Positions 35,101-46,602 of a stretch of 64,000 bases of DNA are shown here, in pieces. The translations under genes were made by a program, and so were the position numbers. The notes under the pieces were generated by a model. The model made no database searches. It was given only the letters and a program-made list of their open reading frames with translations, and had not been told where the DNA came from. This DNA is from Macrostomum hystrix. Taxonomy: Eukaryota; Platyhelminthes; Macrostomidae. Positions within the stretch are counted from its first letter, which is position 1. Each line of letters opens with the position of its first letter. The stretch is from positions 310,001 through 374,000 of the forward strand of contig CATNEN010000003.1 of NCBI GenBank assembly GCA_950097015.1, written 5' to 3'.

Positions 35101-38100
35101 GATGATCAATAGCGATGAGAATCAGAGAGATGATCAATTGCGATGAGAATCAGAGAGAGGATCAATAGCGATGAGAATCAGAGAGAGGATCAATAGCGAT
35201 GAGAATCAGAGAGATGATCAATAGCGATGAGAATCAGAGAGATGATCAATAGCGATGAGAATCAGAGAGATGATCAATAGCGATGAGAATCAGAGAGCTG
35301 ATCAATAGCGATGAGAATCAGAGAGAGGATCAATAGCGATGAGAATCAGAGAGATGATCAATAGCGATGAGAATCAGAGAGAGGATCAATAGCGATGAGA
35401 ATCAGAGAGATGATCAATAGCGATGAGAATCAGAGAGATGATCAATAGCGATGAGAATCAGAGAGATGATCAATAGCGATGAGAATCAGAGAGAGGATCA
35501 ATAGCGATGAGAATCAGAGAGATGATCAATAGCGATGAGAATCAGAGAGATGATCAATAGCGATGAGAATCAGAGAGAGGATCAATAGCGATGAGAATCA
35601 GAGAGAGGATCAATAGCGATGAGAATCAGAGAGATGATCAATAGCGATGAGAATCAGAGAGAGGATCAATAGCGATGAGAATAAGAGAGATGATCAATAG
35701 CGATGAGAATCAGAGAGAGGATCAATAGCGATGAGAATCAGAGAGAGGATCAATAGCGATGAGAATCAGAGAGAGGATCAATAGCGATGAGAATCAGAGA
35801 GATGATCAATAGCGATGAGAATCAGAGAGATGATCAATAGCGATGAGAATCAGAGAGATGATCAATAGCGATGAGAATCAGAGAGAGGATCAATAGCGAT
35901 GAGAATCAGAGAGAGGATCAATAGCGATGAGAATCAGAGAGATGATCAATAGCGATGAGAATCAGAGAGATGATCAATAGCGATGAGAATCAGAGAGATG
36001 ATCAATAGCGATGAGAATCAGAGAGATGATCAATAGCGATGAGAATCAGAGAGAGGATCAATAGCGATGAGAATCAGAGAGATGATCAATAGCGATGAGA
36101 ATCAGAGAGATGATCAATAGCGATGAGAATCAGAGAGAGGATCAATGGCGATGAGAATCAGAGAGAGGATCAATAGCGATGAGAATCAGAGAGATGATCA
36201 ATAGCGATGAGAATCAGAGAGAGGATCAATAGCGATGAGAATCAGAGAGATGATCAATAGCGATGAGAATCAGAGAGAGGATCAATAGCGATGAGAATCA
36301 GAGAGATGATCAATAGCGATGAGAATCAGAGAGAGGATCAATAGCGATGAGAATCAGAGAGATGATCAATAGCGATGAGAATCAGAGAGAGGATCAATAG
36401 CGATGAGAATCAGAGAGATGATCAATAGCGATGAGAATCAGAGAGATGATCAATAGCGATGAGAATCAGAGAGAGGATCAATAGCGATGAGAATCAGAGA
36501 GATGATCAATAGCGATGAGAATCAGAGAGATGATCAATAGCGATGAGAATCAGATAGATGATCAATAGCGATGAGAATCAGAGAGAGGATCAATAGCGAT
36601 GAGAATCAGAGAGAGGATCAATAGCGATGAGAATCAGAGAGATGATCAATAGCGATGAGAATCAGATAGATGATCAATAGCGATGAGAATCAGAGAGAGG
36701 ATCAATAGCGATGAGAATCAGAGAGATGATCAATAGCGATGAGAATCAGAGAGATGATCAATAGCGATGAGAATCAGAGAGATGATCAATAGCAATGAGA
36801 ATCAGAGAGAGGATCAATAGCGATGAGAATCAGAGAGATGATCAATAGCGATGAGAATCAGAGAGATGATCAATAGCGATGAGAATCAGAGAGATGATCA
36901 ATAGCGATGAGAATCAGAGAGATGATCAATAGCGATGAGAATCAGAGAGAGGATCAATAGCGATGAGAATCAGAGAGATGATCAATAGCGATGAGAATCA
37001 GATAGATGATCAATAGCGATGAGAATCAGAGAGATGATCAATAGCGATGAGAATCAGAGAGATGATCAATAGCGATGAGAATCAGAGAGAGGATCAATAG
37101 CGATGAGAATCAGAGAGAGTATCAATAGCGATGAGAATCAGAGAGATGATCAATAGCGATGAGAATCAGAGAGAGGATCAATAGCGATGAGAATCAGAGA
37201 GATGATCAATAGCGATGAGAATCAGAGAGAGGATCAATAGCGATGAGAATCAGAGAGATGATCAATAGCGATGAGAATCAGAGAGAGGATCAATAGCGAT
37301 GAGAATCAGAGAGATGATCAATAGCGATGAGAATCAGAGAGATGATCAATAGCGATGAGAATCAGAGAGAGGATCAATAGCGATGAGAATCAGAGAGATG
37401 ATCAATAGCGATGAGAATCAGAGAGATGATCAATAGCGATGAGAATCAGATAGATGATCAATAGCGATGAGAATCAGAGAGAGGATCAATAGCGATGAGA
37501 ATCAGAGAGAGGATCAATAGCGATGAGAATCAGAGAGATGATCAATAGCGATGAGAATCAGATAGATGATCAATAGCGATGAGAATCAGAGAGAGGATCA
37601 ATAGCGATGAGAATCAGAGAGATGATCAATAGCGATGAGAATCAGAGAGATGATCAATAGCGATGAGAATCAGAGAGAGGATCAATAGCGATGAGAATCA
37701 GAGAGAGGATCAATAGCGATGAGAATCAGAGAGATGATCAATAGCGATGAGAATCAGAGAGATGATCAATAGCGATGAGAATCAGAGAGATGATCAATAG
37801 CGATGAGAATCAGAGAGAGGATCAATAGCGATGAGAATCAGAGAGAGGATCAATAGCGATGAGAATCAGAGAGATGATCAATAGCGATGAGAATCAGAGA
37901 GAGGATCAATGGCGATGAGAATCAGAGAGAGGATCAATAGCGATGAGAATCAGAGAGATGATCAATAGCGATGAGAATCAGAGAGAGGATCAATAGCGAT
38001 GAGAATCAGAGAGATGATCAATAGCGATGAGAATCAGAGAGAGGATCAATAGCGATGAGAATCAGAGAGATGATCAATAGCGATGAGAATCAGATAGATG

Positions 38101-41100
38101 ATCAATAGCGATGAGAATCAGAGAGAGGATCAATAGCGATGAGAATCAGAGAGAGGATCAATAGCGATGAGAATCAGAGAGATGATCAATAGCGATGAGA
38201 ATCAGATAGATGATCAATAGCGATGAGAATCAGAGAGAGGATCAATAGCGATGAGAATCAGAGAGATGATCAATAGCGATGAGAATCAGAGAGATGATCA
38301 ATAGCGATGAGAATCAGAGAGATGATCAATAGCGATGAGAATCAGAGAGAGGATCAATAGCGATGAGAATCAGAGAGAGGATCAATAGCGATGAGAATCA
38401 GAGAGATGATCAATAGCGATGAGAATCAGAGAGAGGATCAATAGCGATGAGAATCAGAGAGATGATCAATAGCGATGAGAATCAGAGAGATGATCAATAG
38501 CGATGAGAATCAGAGAGAGGATCAATAGCGATGAGAATCAGAGAGATGATCAATAGCGATGAGAATCAGAGAGAGGATCAATAGCGATGAGAATCAGAGA
38601 GATGATCAATAGCGATGAGAATCAGAGAGAGGATCAATAGCGATGAGAATCAGAGAGATGATCAATAGCGATGAGAATCAGAGAGATGATCAATAGCGAT
38701 GAGAATCAGAGAGAGGATCAATAGCGATGAGAATCAGAGGGATGATCAATAGCGATGAGAATCAGAGAGATGATCAATAGCGATGAGAATCAGATAGATG
38801 ATCAATAGCGATGAGAATCAGAGAGAGGATCAATAGCGATGAGAATCAGAGAGAGGATCAATAGCGATGAGAATCAGAGAGATGATCAATAGCGATGAGA
38901 ATCAGATAGATGATCAATAGCGATGAGAATCAGAGAGAGGATCAATAGCGATGAGAATCAGAGAGATGATCAATAGCGATGAGAATCAGAGAGATGATCA
39001 ATAGCGATGAGAATCAGAGAGATGATCAATAGCGATGAGAATCAGAGAGAGGATCAATAGCGATGAGAATCAGAGAGATGATCAATAGCGATGAGAATCA
39101 GAGAGATGATCAATAGCGATGAGAATCAGAGAGATGATCAATAGCGATGAGAATCAGAGAGATGATCAATAGCGATGAGAATCAGAGAGAGGATCAATAG
39201 CGATGAGAATCAGAGAGATGATCAATAGCGATGAGAATCAGATAGATGATCAATAGCGATGAGAATCAGAGAGATGATCAATAGCGATGAGAATCAGAGA
39301 GATGATCAATAGCGATGAGAATCAGAGAGAGGATCAATAGCGATGAGAATCAGAGAGAGTATCAATAGCGATGAGAATCAGAGAGATGATCAATAGCGAT
39401 GAGAATCAGAGAGAGGATCAATAGCGATGAGAATCAGAGAGATGATCAATAGCGATGAGAATCAGAGAGAGGATCAATAGCGATGAGAATCAGAGAGATG
39501 ATCAATAGCGATGAGAATCAGAGAGAGGATCAATAGCGATGAGAATCAGAGAGATGATCAATAGCGATGAGAATCAGAGAGATGATCAATAGCGATGAGA
39601 ATCAGAGAGAGGATCAATAGCGATGAGAATCAGAGAGATGATCAATAGCGATGAGAATCAGAGAGATGATCAATAGCGATGAGAATCAGATAGATGATCA
39701 ATAGCGATGAGAATCAGAGAGAGGATCAATAGCGATGAGAATCAGAGAGAGGATCAATAGCGATGAGAATCAGAGAGATGATCAATAGCGATGAGAATCA
39801 GATAGATGATCAATAGCGATGAGAATCAGAGAGAGGATCAATAGCGATGAGAATCAGAGAGATGATCAATAGCGATGAGAATCAGAGAGATGATCAATAG
39901 CGATGAGAATCAGAGAGAGGATCAATAGCGATGAGAATCAGAGAGAGGATCAATAGCGATGAGAATCAGAGAGATGATCAATAGCGATGAGAATCAGAGA
40001 GATGATCAATAGCGATGAGAATCAGAGAGATGATCAATAGCGATGAGAATCAGAGAGATGATCAATAGCGATGAGAATCAGAGAGATGATCAATAGCGAT
40101 GAGAATCAGAGAGATGATCAATAGCGATGAGAATCAGAGAGATGATCAATAGCGATGAGAATCAGAGAGATGATCAATAGCGATGAGAATCAGAGAGATG
40201 ATCAATAGCGATGAGAATCAGAGAGAGGATCAATAGCGATGAGAATCAGAGAGAGGATCAATAGCGATGAGAATCAGAGAGATGATCAATAGCGATGAGA
40301 ATCAGAGAGAGGATCAATAGCGATGAGAATCAGAGAGATGATCAATAGCGATGAGAATCAGAGAGATGATCAATAGCGATGAGAATCAGAGAGATGATCA
40401 ATAGCGATGAGAATCAGAGAGAGGATCAATAGCGATGAGAATCAGAGAGATGATCAATAGCGATGAGAATCAGATAGATGATCAATAGCGATGAGAATCA
40501 GAGAGAGGATCAATAGCGATGAGAATCAGAGAGAGGATCAATAGCGATGAGAATCAGAGAGATGATCAATAGCGATGAGAATCAGATAGATGATCAATAG
40601 CGATGAGAATCAGAGAGAGGATCAATAGCGATGAGAATCAGAGAGATGATCAATAGCGATGAGAATCAGAGAGATGATCAATAGCGATGAGAATCAGAGA
40701 GATGATCAATAGCGATGAGAATCAGAGAGAGGATCAATAGCGATGAGAATCAGAGAGAGGATCAATAGCGATGAGAATCAGAGAGAGGATCAATAGCGAT
40801 GAGAATCAGAGAGAGGATCAATAGCGATGAGAATCAGAGAGATGATCAATAGCGATGAGAATCAGAGAGATGATCAATAGCGATGAGAATCAGAGAGATG
40901 ATCAATAGCGATGAGAATCAGAGAGAGGATCAATAGCGATGAGAATCAGAGAGATGATCAATAGCGATGAGAATCAGAGAGATGATCAATAGCGATGAGA
41001 ATCAGAGAGATGATCAATAGCGATGAGAATCAGAGAGATGATCAATAGCGATGAGAATCAGAGAGATGATCAATAGCGATGAGAATCAGAGAGATGATCA

Positions 41101-43650
41101 ATAGCGATGAGAATCAGAGAGATGATCAATAGCGATGAGAATCAGAGAGATGATCAATAGCGATGAGAATCAGAGAGATGATCAATAGCGATGAGAATCA
41201 GAGAGATGATCAATAGCGATGAGAATCAGAGAGATGATCAATAGCGATGAGAATCAGAGAGATGATCAATAGCGATGAGAATCAGAGAGATGATCAATAG
41301 CGATGAGAATCAGAGAGATGATCAATAGCGATGAGAATCAGAGAGAGTATCAATAGCGATGAGAATCAGAGAGATGATCAATAGCGATGAGAATCAGAGA
41401 GAGGATCAATAGCGATGAGAATCAGAGAGATGATCAATAGCGATGAGAATCAGAGAGAGGATCAATAGCGATGAGAATCAGAGAGATGATCAATAGCGAT
41501 GAGAATCAGATAGATGATCAATAGCGATGAGAATCAGAGAGATGATCAATAGCGATGAGAATCAGAGAGATGATCAATAGCGATGAGAATCAGAGAGAGG
41601 ATCAATAGCGATGAGAATCAGAGAGAGTATCAATAGCGATGAGAATCAGAGAGATGATCAATAGCGATGAGAATCAGAGAGAGGATCAATAGCGATGAGA
41701 ATCAGAGAGATGATCAATAGCGATGAGAATCAGAGAGAGGATCAATAGCGATGAGAATCAGAGAGATGATCAATAGCGACGAGAATCAGAGAGAGGATCA
41801 ATAGCGATGAGAATCAGAGAGATGATCAATAGCGATGAGAATCAGAGAGATGATCAATAGCGATGAGAATCAGAGAGAGGATCAATAGCGATGAGAATCA
41901 GAGAGATGATCAATAGCGATGAGAATCAGAGAGATGATCAATAGCGATGAGAATCAGATAGATGATCAATAGCGATGAGAATCAGAGAGAGGATCAATAG
42001 CGATGAGAATCAGAGAGAGGATCAATAGCGATGAGAATCAGAGAGATGATCAATAGCGATGAGAATCAGATAGATGATCAATAGCGATGAGAATCAGAGA
42101 GAGGATCAATAGCGATGAGAATCAGAGAGATGATCAATAGCGATGAGAATCAGAGAGATGATCAATAGCGATGAGAATCAGAGAGAGGATCAATAGCGAT
42201 GAGAATCAGAGAGAGGATCAATAGCGATGAGAATCAGAGAGATGATCAATAGCGATGAGAATCAGAGAGATGATCAATAGCGATGAGAATCAGAGAGATG
42301 ATCAATAGCGATGAGAATCAGAGAGATGATCAATAGCGATGAGAATCAGAGAGAGGATCAATAGCGATGAGAATCAGAGAGAGGATCAATAGCGATGAGA
42401 ATCAGAGAGATGATCAATAGCGATGAGAATCAGAGAGAGGATCAATGGCGATGAGAATCAGAGAGAGGATCAATAGCGATGAGAATCAGAGAGATGATCA
42501 ATAGCGATGAGAATCAGAGAGAGGATCAATAGCGATGAGAATCAGAGAGATGATCAATAGCGATGAGAATCAGAGAGAGGATCAATAGCGATGAGAATCA
42601 GAGAGATGATCAATAGCGATGAGAATCAGATAGATGATCAATAGCGATGAGAATCAGAGAGAGGATCAATAGCGATGAGAATCAGAGAGAGGATCAATAG
42701 CGATGAGAATCAGAGAGATGATCAATAGCGATGAGAATCAGATAGATGATCAATAGCGATGAGAATCAGAGAGAGGATCAATAGCGATGAGAATCAGAGA
42801 GATGATCAATAGCGATGAGAATCAGAGAGATGATCAATAGCGATGAGAATCAGAGAGATGATCAATAGCGATGAGAATCAGAGAGAGTATCAATAGCGAT
42901 GAGAATCAGAGAGAGGATCAATAGCGATGAGAATCAGAGAGAGGATCAATAGCGATGAGAATCAGAGAGAGGATCAATAGCGATGAGAATCAGAGAGATG
43001 ATCAATAGCGATGAGAATCAGAGAGATGATCAATAGCGATGAGAATCAGAGAGATGATCAATAGCGATGAGAATCAGAGAGAGTATCAATAGCGATGAGA
43101 ATCAGAGAGATGATCAATAGCGATGAGAATCAGAGAGATGATCAATAGCGATGATAATCAGAGAGATGATCAATAGCGATGAGAATCAGAGAGATGATCA
43201 ATAGCGATGAGAATCAGAGAGATGATCAATAGCGATGATAATCAGAGAGATGATCAATAGCGATGAGAATCAGAGAGATGATCAATAGCGATGAGAATCA
43301 GAGAGATGATCAATAGCGATGAGAATCAGAGAGATGATCAATAGCGATGAGAATCAGAGAGAGTATCAATAGCGATGAGAATCAGAGAGATGATCAATAG
43401 CGATGAGAATCAGAGAGATGATCAATAGCGATGATAATCAGAGAGATGATCAATAGCGATGAGAATCAGAGAGATGATCAATAGCGATGAGAATCAGAGA
43501 GAGGATCAATAGCGATGAGAATCAGAGAGATGATCAATAGCGATGAGAATCAGAGAGATGATCAATAGCGATGAGAATCAGAGAGATGATCAATAGCGAT
43601 GAGAATCAGAGAGATGATCAATAGCGATGAGAATCAGAGAGAGGATCAAT
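35100..43650. repeat. 28-bp satellite, about 8.5 kb, roughly 300 copies
   Basis: Unit contains GATGATCAATAGCGATGAGA followed by ATCAGAGA. Copies are nearly identical and keep an almost unbroken 28-base phase. The main variation is a single site, GAGAGATGATC versus GAGAGAGGATC, with rarer GATAGATG, GAGAGTATC, GGCGATG, AGCAATG and GATAATC variants. Variant order repeats over long distances: a 2240-bp (80-unit) higher-order duplication is visible (see findings). Every T-type unit carries a TGATCA palindrome. There is no gene and no interspersed element in the block. It ends abruptly at 43650. Confidence 0.98.
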
Positions 43651-44440
43651 TAGGCTCCTTTAAGCGAGGCTAAGACGAAGATCAAGCAGCGAGGCATTTT
43701 GAATTCAGAGTTTAATATGAATTCCAAGTGACTCTGAAAGTTGACTCAAACCTGATAAGTTGATTGGGACTTCGGGAAGGAGAAATTCATGGCTAAATAA
43801 AGCAGGCTTTGAAATCTGAATAAAAAGAGTATATGCCCAGCGATCCCAAAGTCTTGTTGAGACATTGTGGAGCAAACAGAAAAAAACAGAGAAGGTTCTT
43901 GTTGCTGGGAAATGTTCTTGAGCAAAGTGGTCCATGGGAGCTCGCTAGGTGACCAAGTCTGATTGTTTTCAAGGAAATCAATCAAAATATATGAAAGCAG
44001 CGCCCGCCGTTGTCATGCATTATGCATCATGTGGGCGGCGTTTTTAAACATTGCAAGAGCTTTGAGTATAAACTTTGAGCGGCTAAAATTTTCAGTTCAG
44101 TTCGGCATTTCCGTTGATGGCAACCACATGCAGTTGGTATCGTACTGGGTCCAGCCTCTGAAAGTCATTCATAATCAAAGGAGCCCAGAGAACCCAGATG
44201 TCAGATCTGCCAACAGCAAGGTTGACATCAGATAATGGAAATCGAAGGGGACTTAAAATGCGCATTGATTCGTGCTCGCCTTTTCATTATTTAACAGTTC
44301 AAATTCCCTATTGGGACTTCCACAAAGCTGTTGGCTCGAGACAGCTGATCAAATGCTATTAGGAATCTGCTATGAACTTTCCAAGCTTTAGTTTTAAATG
44401 AAACCAGACGTGCTGTGTGCGTGCGCGTGTGTGACAGGAG
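43651..44440. other. Unique spacer between the satellite and the purine-rich array
   Basis: No gene recognised. It contains an imperfect GC-rich dyad at 44001-44040 with two ATGCAT palindromes at its centre, and a TATA/initiator-like pair just after it. Confidence 0.45.
44067..44099 (+). promoter_or_regulatory. Candidate core promoter (TATA plus Inr-like)
   Basis: TATAAA at 44067-44072 is followed by TTCAGTTCAG, whose TCAGT matches an animal initiator with the A at 44094, 27 bases downstream. No convincing coding exon follows: the first ATG opens only 14 codons. It may be chance or the start of a noncoding transcript. Confidence 0.25.
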
Positions 44441-44444
44441 AGGG

Positions 44445-46162
44445 GGATGACTAGAGTAGACAGTGAGAGGAGAGAATGAGAGAAGAGTAAACAGTGAGAG
44501 GAGAGGATAAGAGACGAGTAAACAGTGAGAAGAGAGGATAAGAGAAGAGAAGACAGTAAGAAGAGAGGAGGAGAGAAAAGTAGACGGTGTGAAAAGAGGA
44601 GGAGAGAAGAGTAGACAGTGAGAAGAGAGGAGGAGAGAAGAGTAGACAGTGAGAAGAGAGGAGGAGAGAAGAGTAGACAGTGAGAGGAGAGGATGAGAGA
44701 AGAGAAGACAGTAAGAAGAGAGGAGGAGAGAAAAGTAGACGGTGTGAAAAGAGGAGGAGAGAAGAGTAGACAGTGAGAAGAGAGGAGGAGAGAAGAGTAG
44801 ACAGTGAGAAGAGAGGAGGAGAGAAGAGTAGACAGTGAGAGGAGAGGATGAGAGAAGAGTAGACAGTGAGAAGAGAGGATGAGAGAAAAGAAGACAGTAA
44901 GAAGAGAGGAGGAGAGAAAAGTAGACGGTGTGAAAAGAGGAGGAGAGAAGAGTAGACAGTGAGAAGAGAGGAGGAGAGAAGAGTAGACAGTGAGAAGAGA
45001 GGAGGAGAGAAGAGTAGACAGTGAGAGGAGAGGATGAGAGAAGAGTAGACAGTGAGAAGAGAGGATGAGAGAAAAGAAGACAGTAAGAAGAGAGGAGGAG
45101 AGAAAAGTAGACGGTGTGAAAAGAGGAGGAGAGAAGAGTATACAGTGAGAAGAGAGGAGGAGAGAAGAGAAGACAGTAAGAAGAGAAGAGGAGAGAAGAG
45201 AAGACAGTAAGAAGAGAGGAGGAGAGAAAAGTAGACAGTGAGAAGGAGAGGATGAGAAAAGAGAAGACAGTAAGAAGAGAAGAGGAGAGAAGAGAAGACA
45301 GTAAGAAGAGAGGAGGAGAGAAAAGTAGACAGCGAGAAGAGAGGAGGAGAGAAGAGAGGAGGAGAGAAGAGTAGAGAGTGGGAAGAGAGGAGGAGATAAG
45401 AGAGGAGGAGAGAAGAGAAGACAGTAAGAAGAGAGGAGGAGAGAAAAGTAGACAGTGTGAAAAGAGGAGGAGAGAAGAGTAGACAGCGAGAAGAGAAGAG
45501 GAGAGAAGAGAGGAGGATAGAAGATGAGAGAGTGGGAAGAGAGAAGGAGAGAGTGGGAAGAGAGGAGGAGAGAGTGGGAAGAGAGAAGAGAGGAGGAGGA
45601 GAGAGGAGAGTGGGAAGAGAGGAGGAGAGAGTGGGAAGAGAGGAGGAGAGAGTGGGAAGAGAGGAGGAGAGAAGAGTAGACGGTGTGAAAAGAGGAGGAG
45701 AGAAGAGTAGACAGTGAGAGGAGAGGATAAGAGACGAGTAAACAGTGAGAAGAGAGGATGAGAGAAGAGAAGACAGTAAGAAGAGAGGAGGAGAGAAAAG
45801 TAGACGGTGTGAAAAGAGGAGGAGAGAAGAGTAGACAGTGAGAAGAGAGGAGGAGAGAAGAGTAGACAGTGAGAAGAGAGGAGGAGAGAAGAATAGACAG
45901 TGAGAGGAGAGGATGAGAGAAGAGTAGACAGTGAGAAGAGAGGATGAGAGAAGAGAAGACAGTAAGAAGAGAGGAGGAGAGAAAAGTAGACGGTGTGAAA
46001 AGAGGAGGAGAGAAGAGTAGACAGTGAGAAGAGAGGAGGAGAGAAGAGTAGACAGTGAGAAGAGAGGAGGAGAGAAGAGTAGACAGTGAGAGGAGAGGAT
46101 GAGAGAAGAGTAGACAGTGATAAGGAGAGAGGGAGAGAGGGAGAGAGAGAGCGGGAGAGAGG
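44445..46162. repeat. Purine-rich minisatellite, first segment (about 31-bp unit)
   Basis: The plus strand is built from GAGGAGAGAAGAGTAGACAG followed by TGAGAAGAGAG, with many length variants (AGACAGTAAGAAG, GTAGACGGTGTGAAAAGAG, GTGGGAAGAG). Composite blocks recur several times, for example the AGACGGTGTGAAAAGAG variant about every 190-200 bases. It produces long Ser/Leu/Pro-rich minus-strand frames with no domain. Confidence 0.97.
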
Positions 46163-46164
46163 AG

Positions 46165-46602
46165 AGAGGACACTGCCCATTGAATTTCAAAAATCTAATG
46201 TTGGAATCGATTCCGATATGTATCGAAAAAATTGAAATCAGGATTCGAACCAAGGCAACTCCAGACGCGTTTCGCTCTTATTGGAGCTCATCAGTAGAGT
46301 CTAGCCTAGCGCTCTAGCCATTAGACTATAGGCGCTTGTTCAAATCCAGCTTTCAATCTCAACATATCGTAATCAATTCGGCAGCGCCACGCAAACCAAT
46401 CCATACTCACTCAACTCCGTGGCACTGACTCGGTCGTACGAGACGCCGGTGCTGGCCTGAGAGAGAGGGAGAGAGGGAGCGATAGAGAGGAGAGAGGACA
46501 CTGCCCATTGAATTTCAAAAACCTAATGTTGGAATCGATTCCGATATGTATCGAAAAAAATACATATCCATATACATATACATATAAAAATACATACACC
46601 TA
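46165..46602 (-). mobile_element. Hammerhead-bearing tRNA-like retroelement, tandem pair (Sm-alpha-like)
   Basis: Read on the minus strand. A shared segment (CATATCGGAATCGATTCCAA through CAATGGGCAGTGTCC, then a CT-rich end) occurs twice, offset 328 bases (plus-strand landmarks 46203 and 46531). This is a head-to-tail arrangement of a roughly 330-bp monomer. The upstream monomer is truncated at its 5' side. The downstream one is complete, with a GC-rich leader, an A box at 46328-46309 (TAGTCTAATGGCTAGAGCGC), a hammerhead ribozyme at 46302-46258, a perfect B box GGTTCGAATCC at 46251-46241, and the shared 3' part. A Pol III promoter plus hammerhead in about 330 bp is the build of Schistosoma Sm-alpha. 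It interrupts the purine-rich minisatellite. Confidence 0.85.
46258..46302 (-). ncRNA. Hammerhead self-cleaving ribozyme, type I
   Basis: Minus strand, 5' to 3'. The stem I 5' strand ACTCTA ends at 46295. Conserved core CUGAUGA is at 46294-46288. Stem II GCUC/GAGC (46287-46284 with 46277-46274) closes the loop CAAUAA. Conserved GAAA is at 46273-46270. Stem III is the self-complementary ACGCGU (46270-46265). The cleavage triplet GUC ends at 46264. The stem I 3' strand UGGAGU (46263-46258) pairs fully with ACUCUA, with one G-U. All catalytic-core bases of the family are present. Stem III has no loop of its own, so cleavage may need two molecules pairing through ACGCGU. It lies between the A and B boxes of the tRNA-like promoter. 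Confidence 0.88.

Noticed and set aside
34850-35146. Frames with repeated MRIRWIDDQPA or IYPSDSHCWL
   Set aside because: Produced by the 33-bp satellite units. They end where the period changes to 28 bp.
35100-43650. CRISPR-like array
   Set aside because: The 28-bp units are directly adjacent with no unique spacers, and the setting is a eukaryotic genome.
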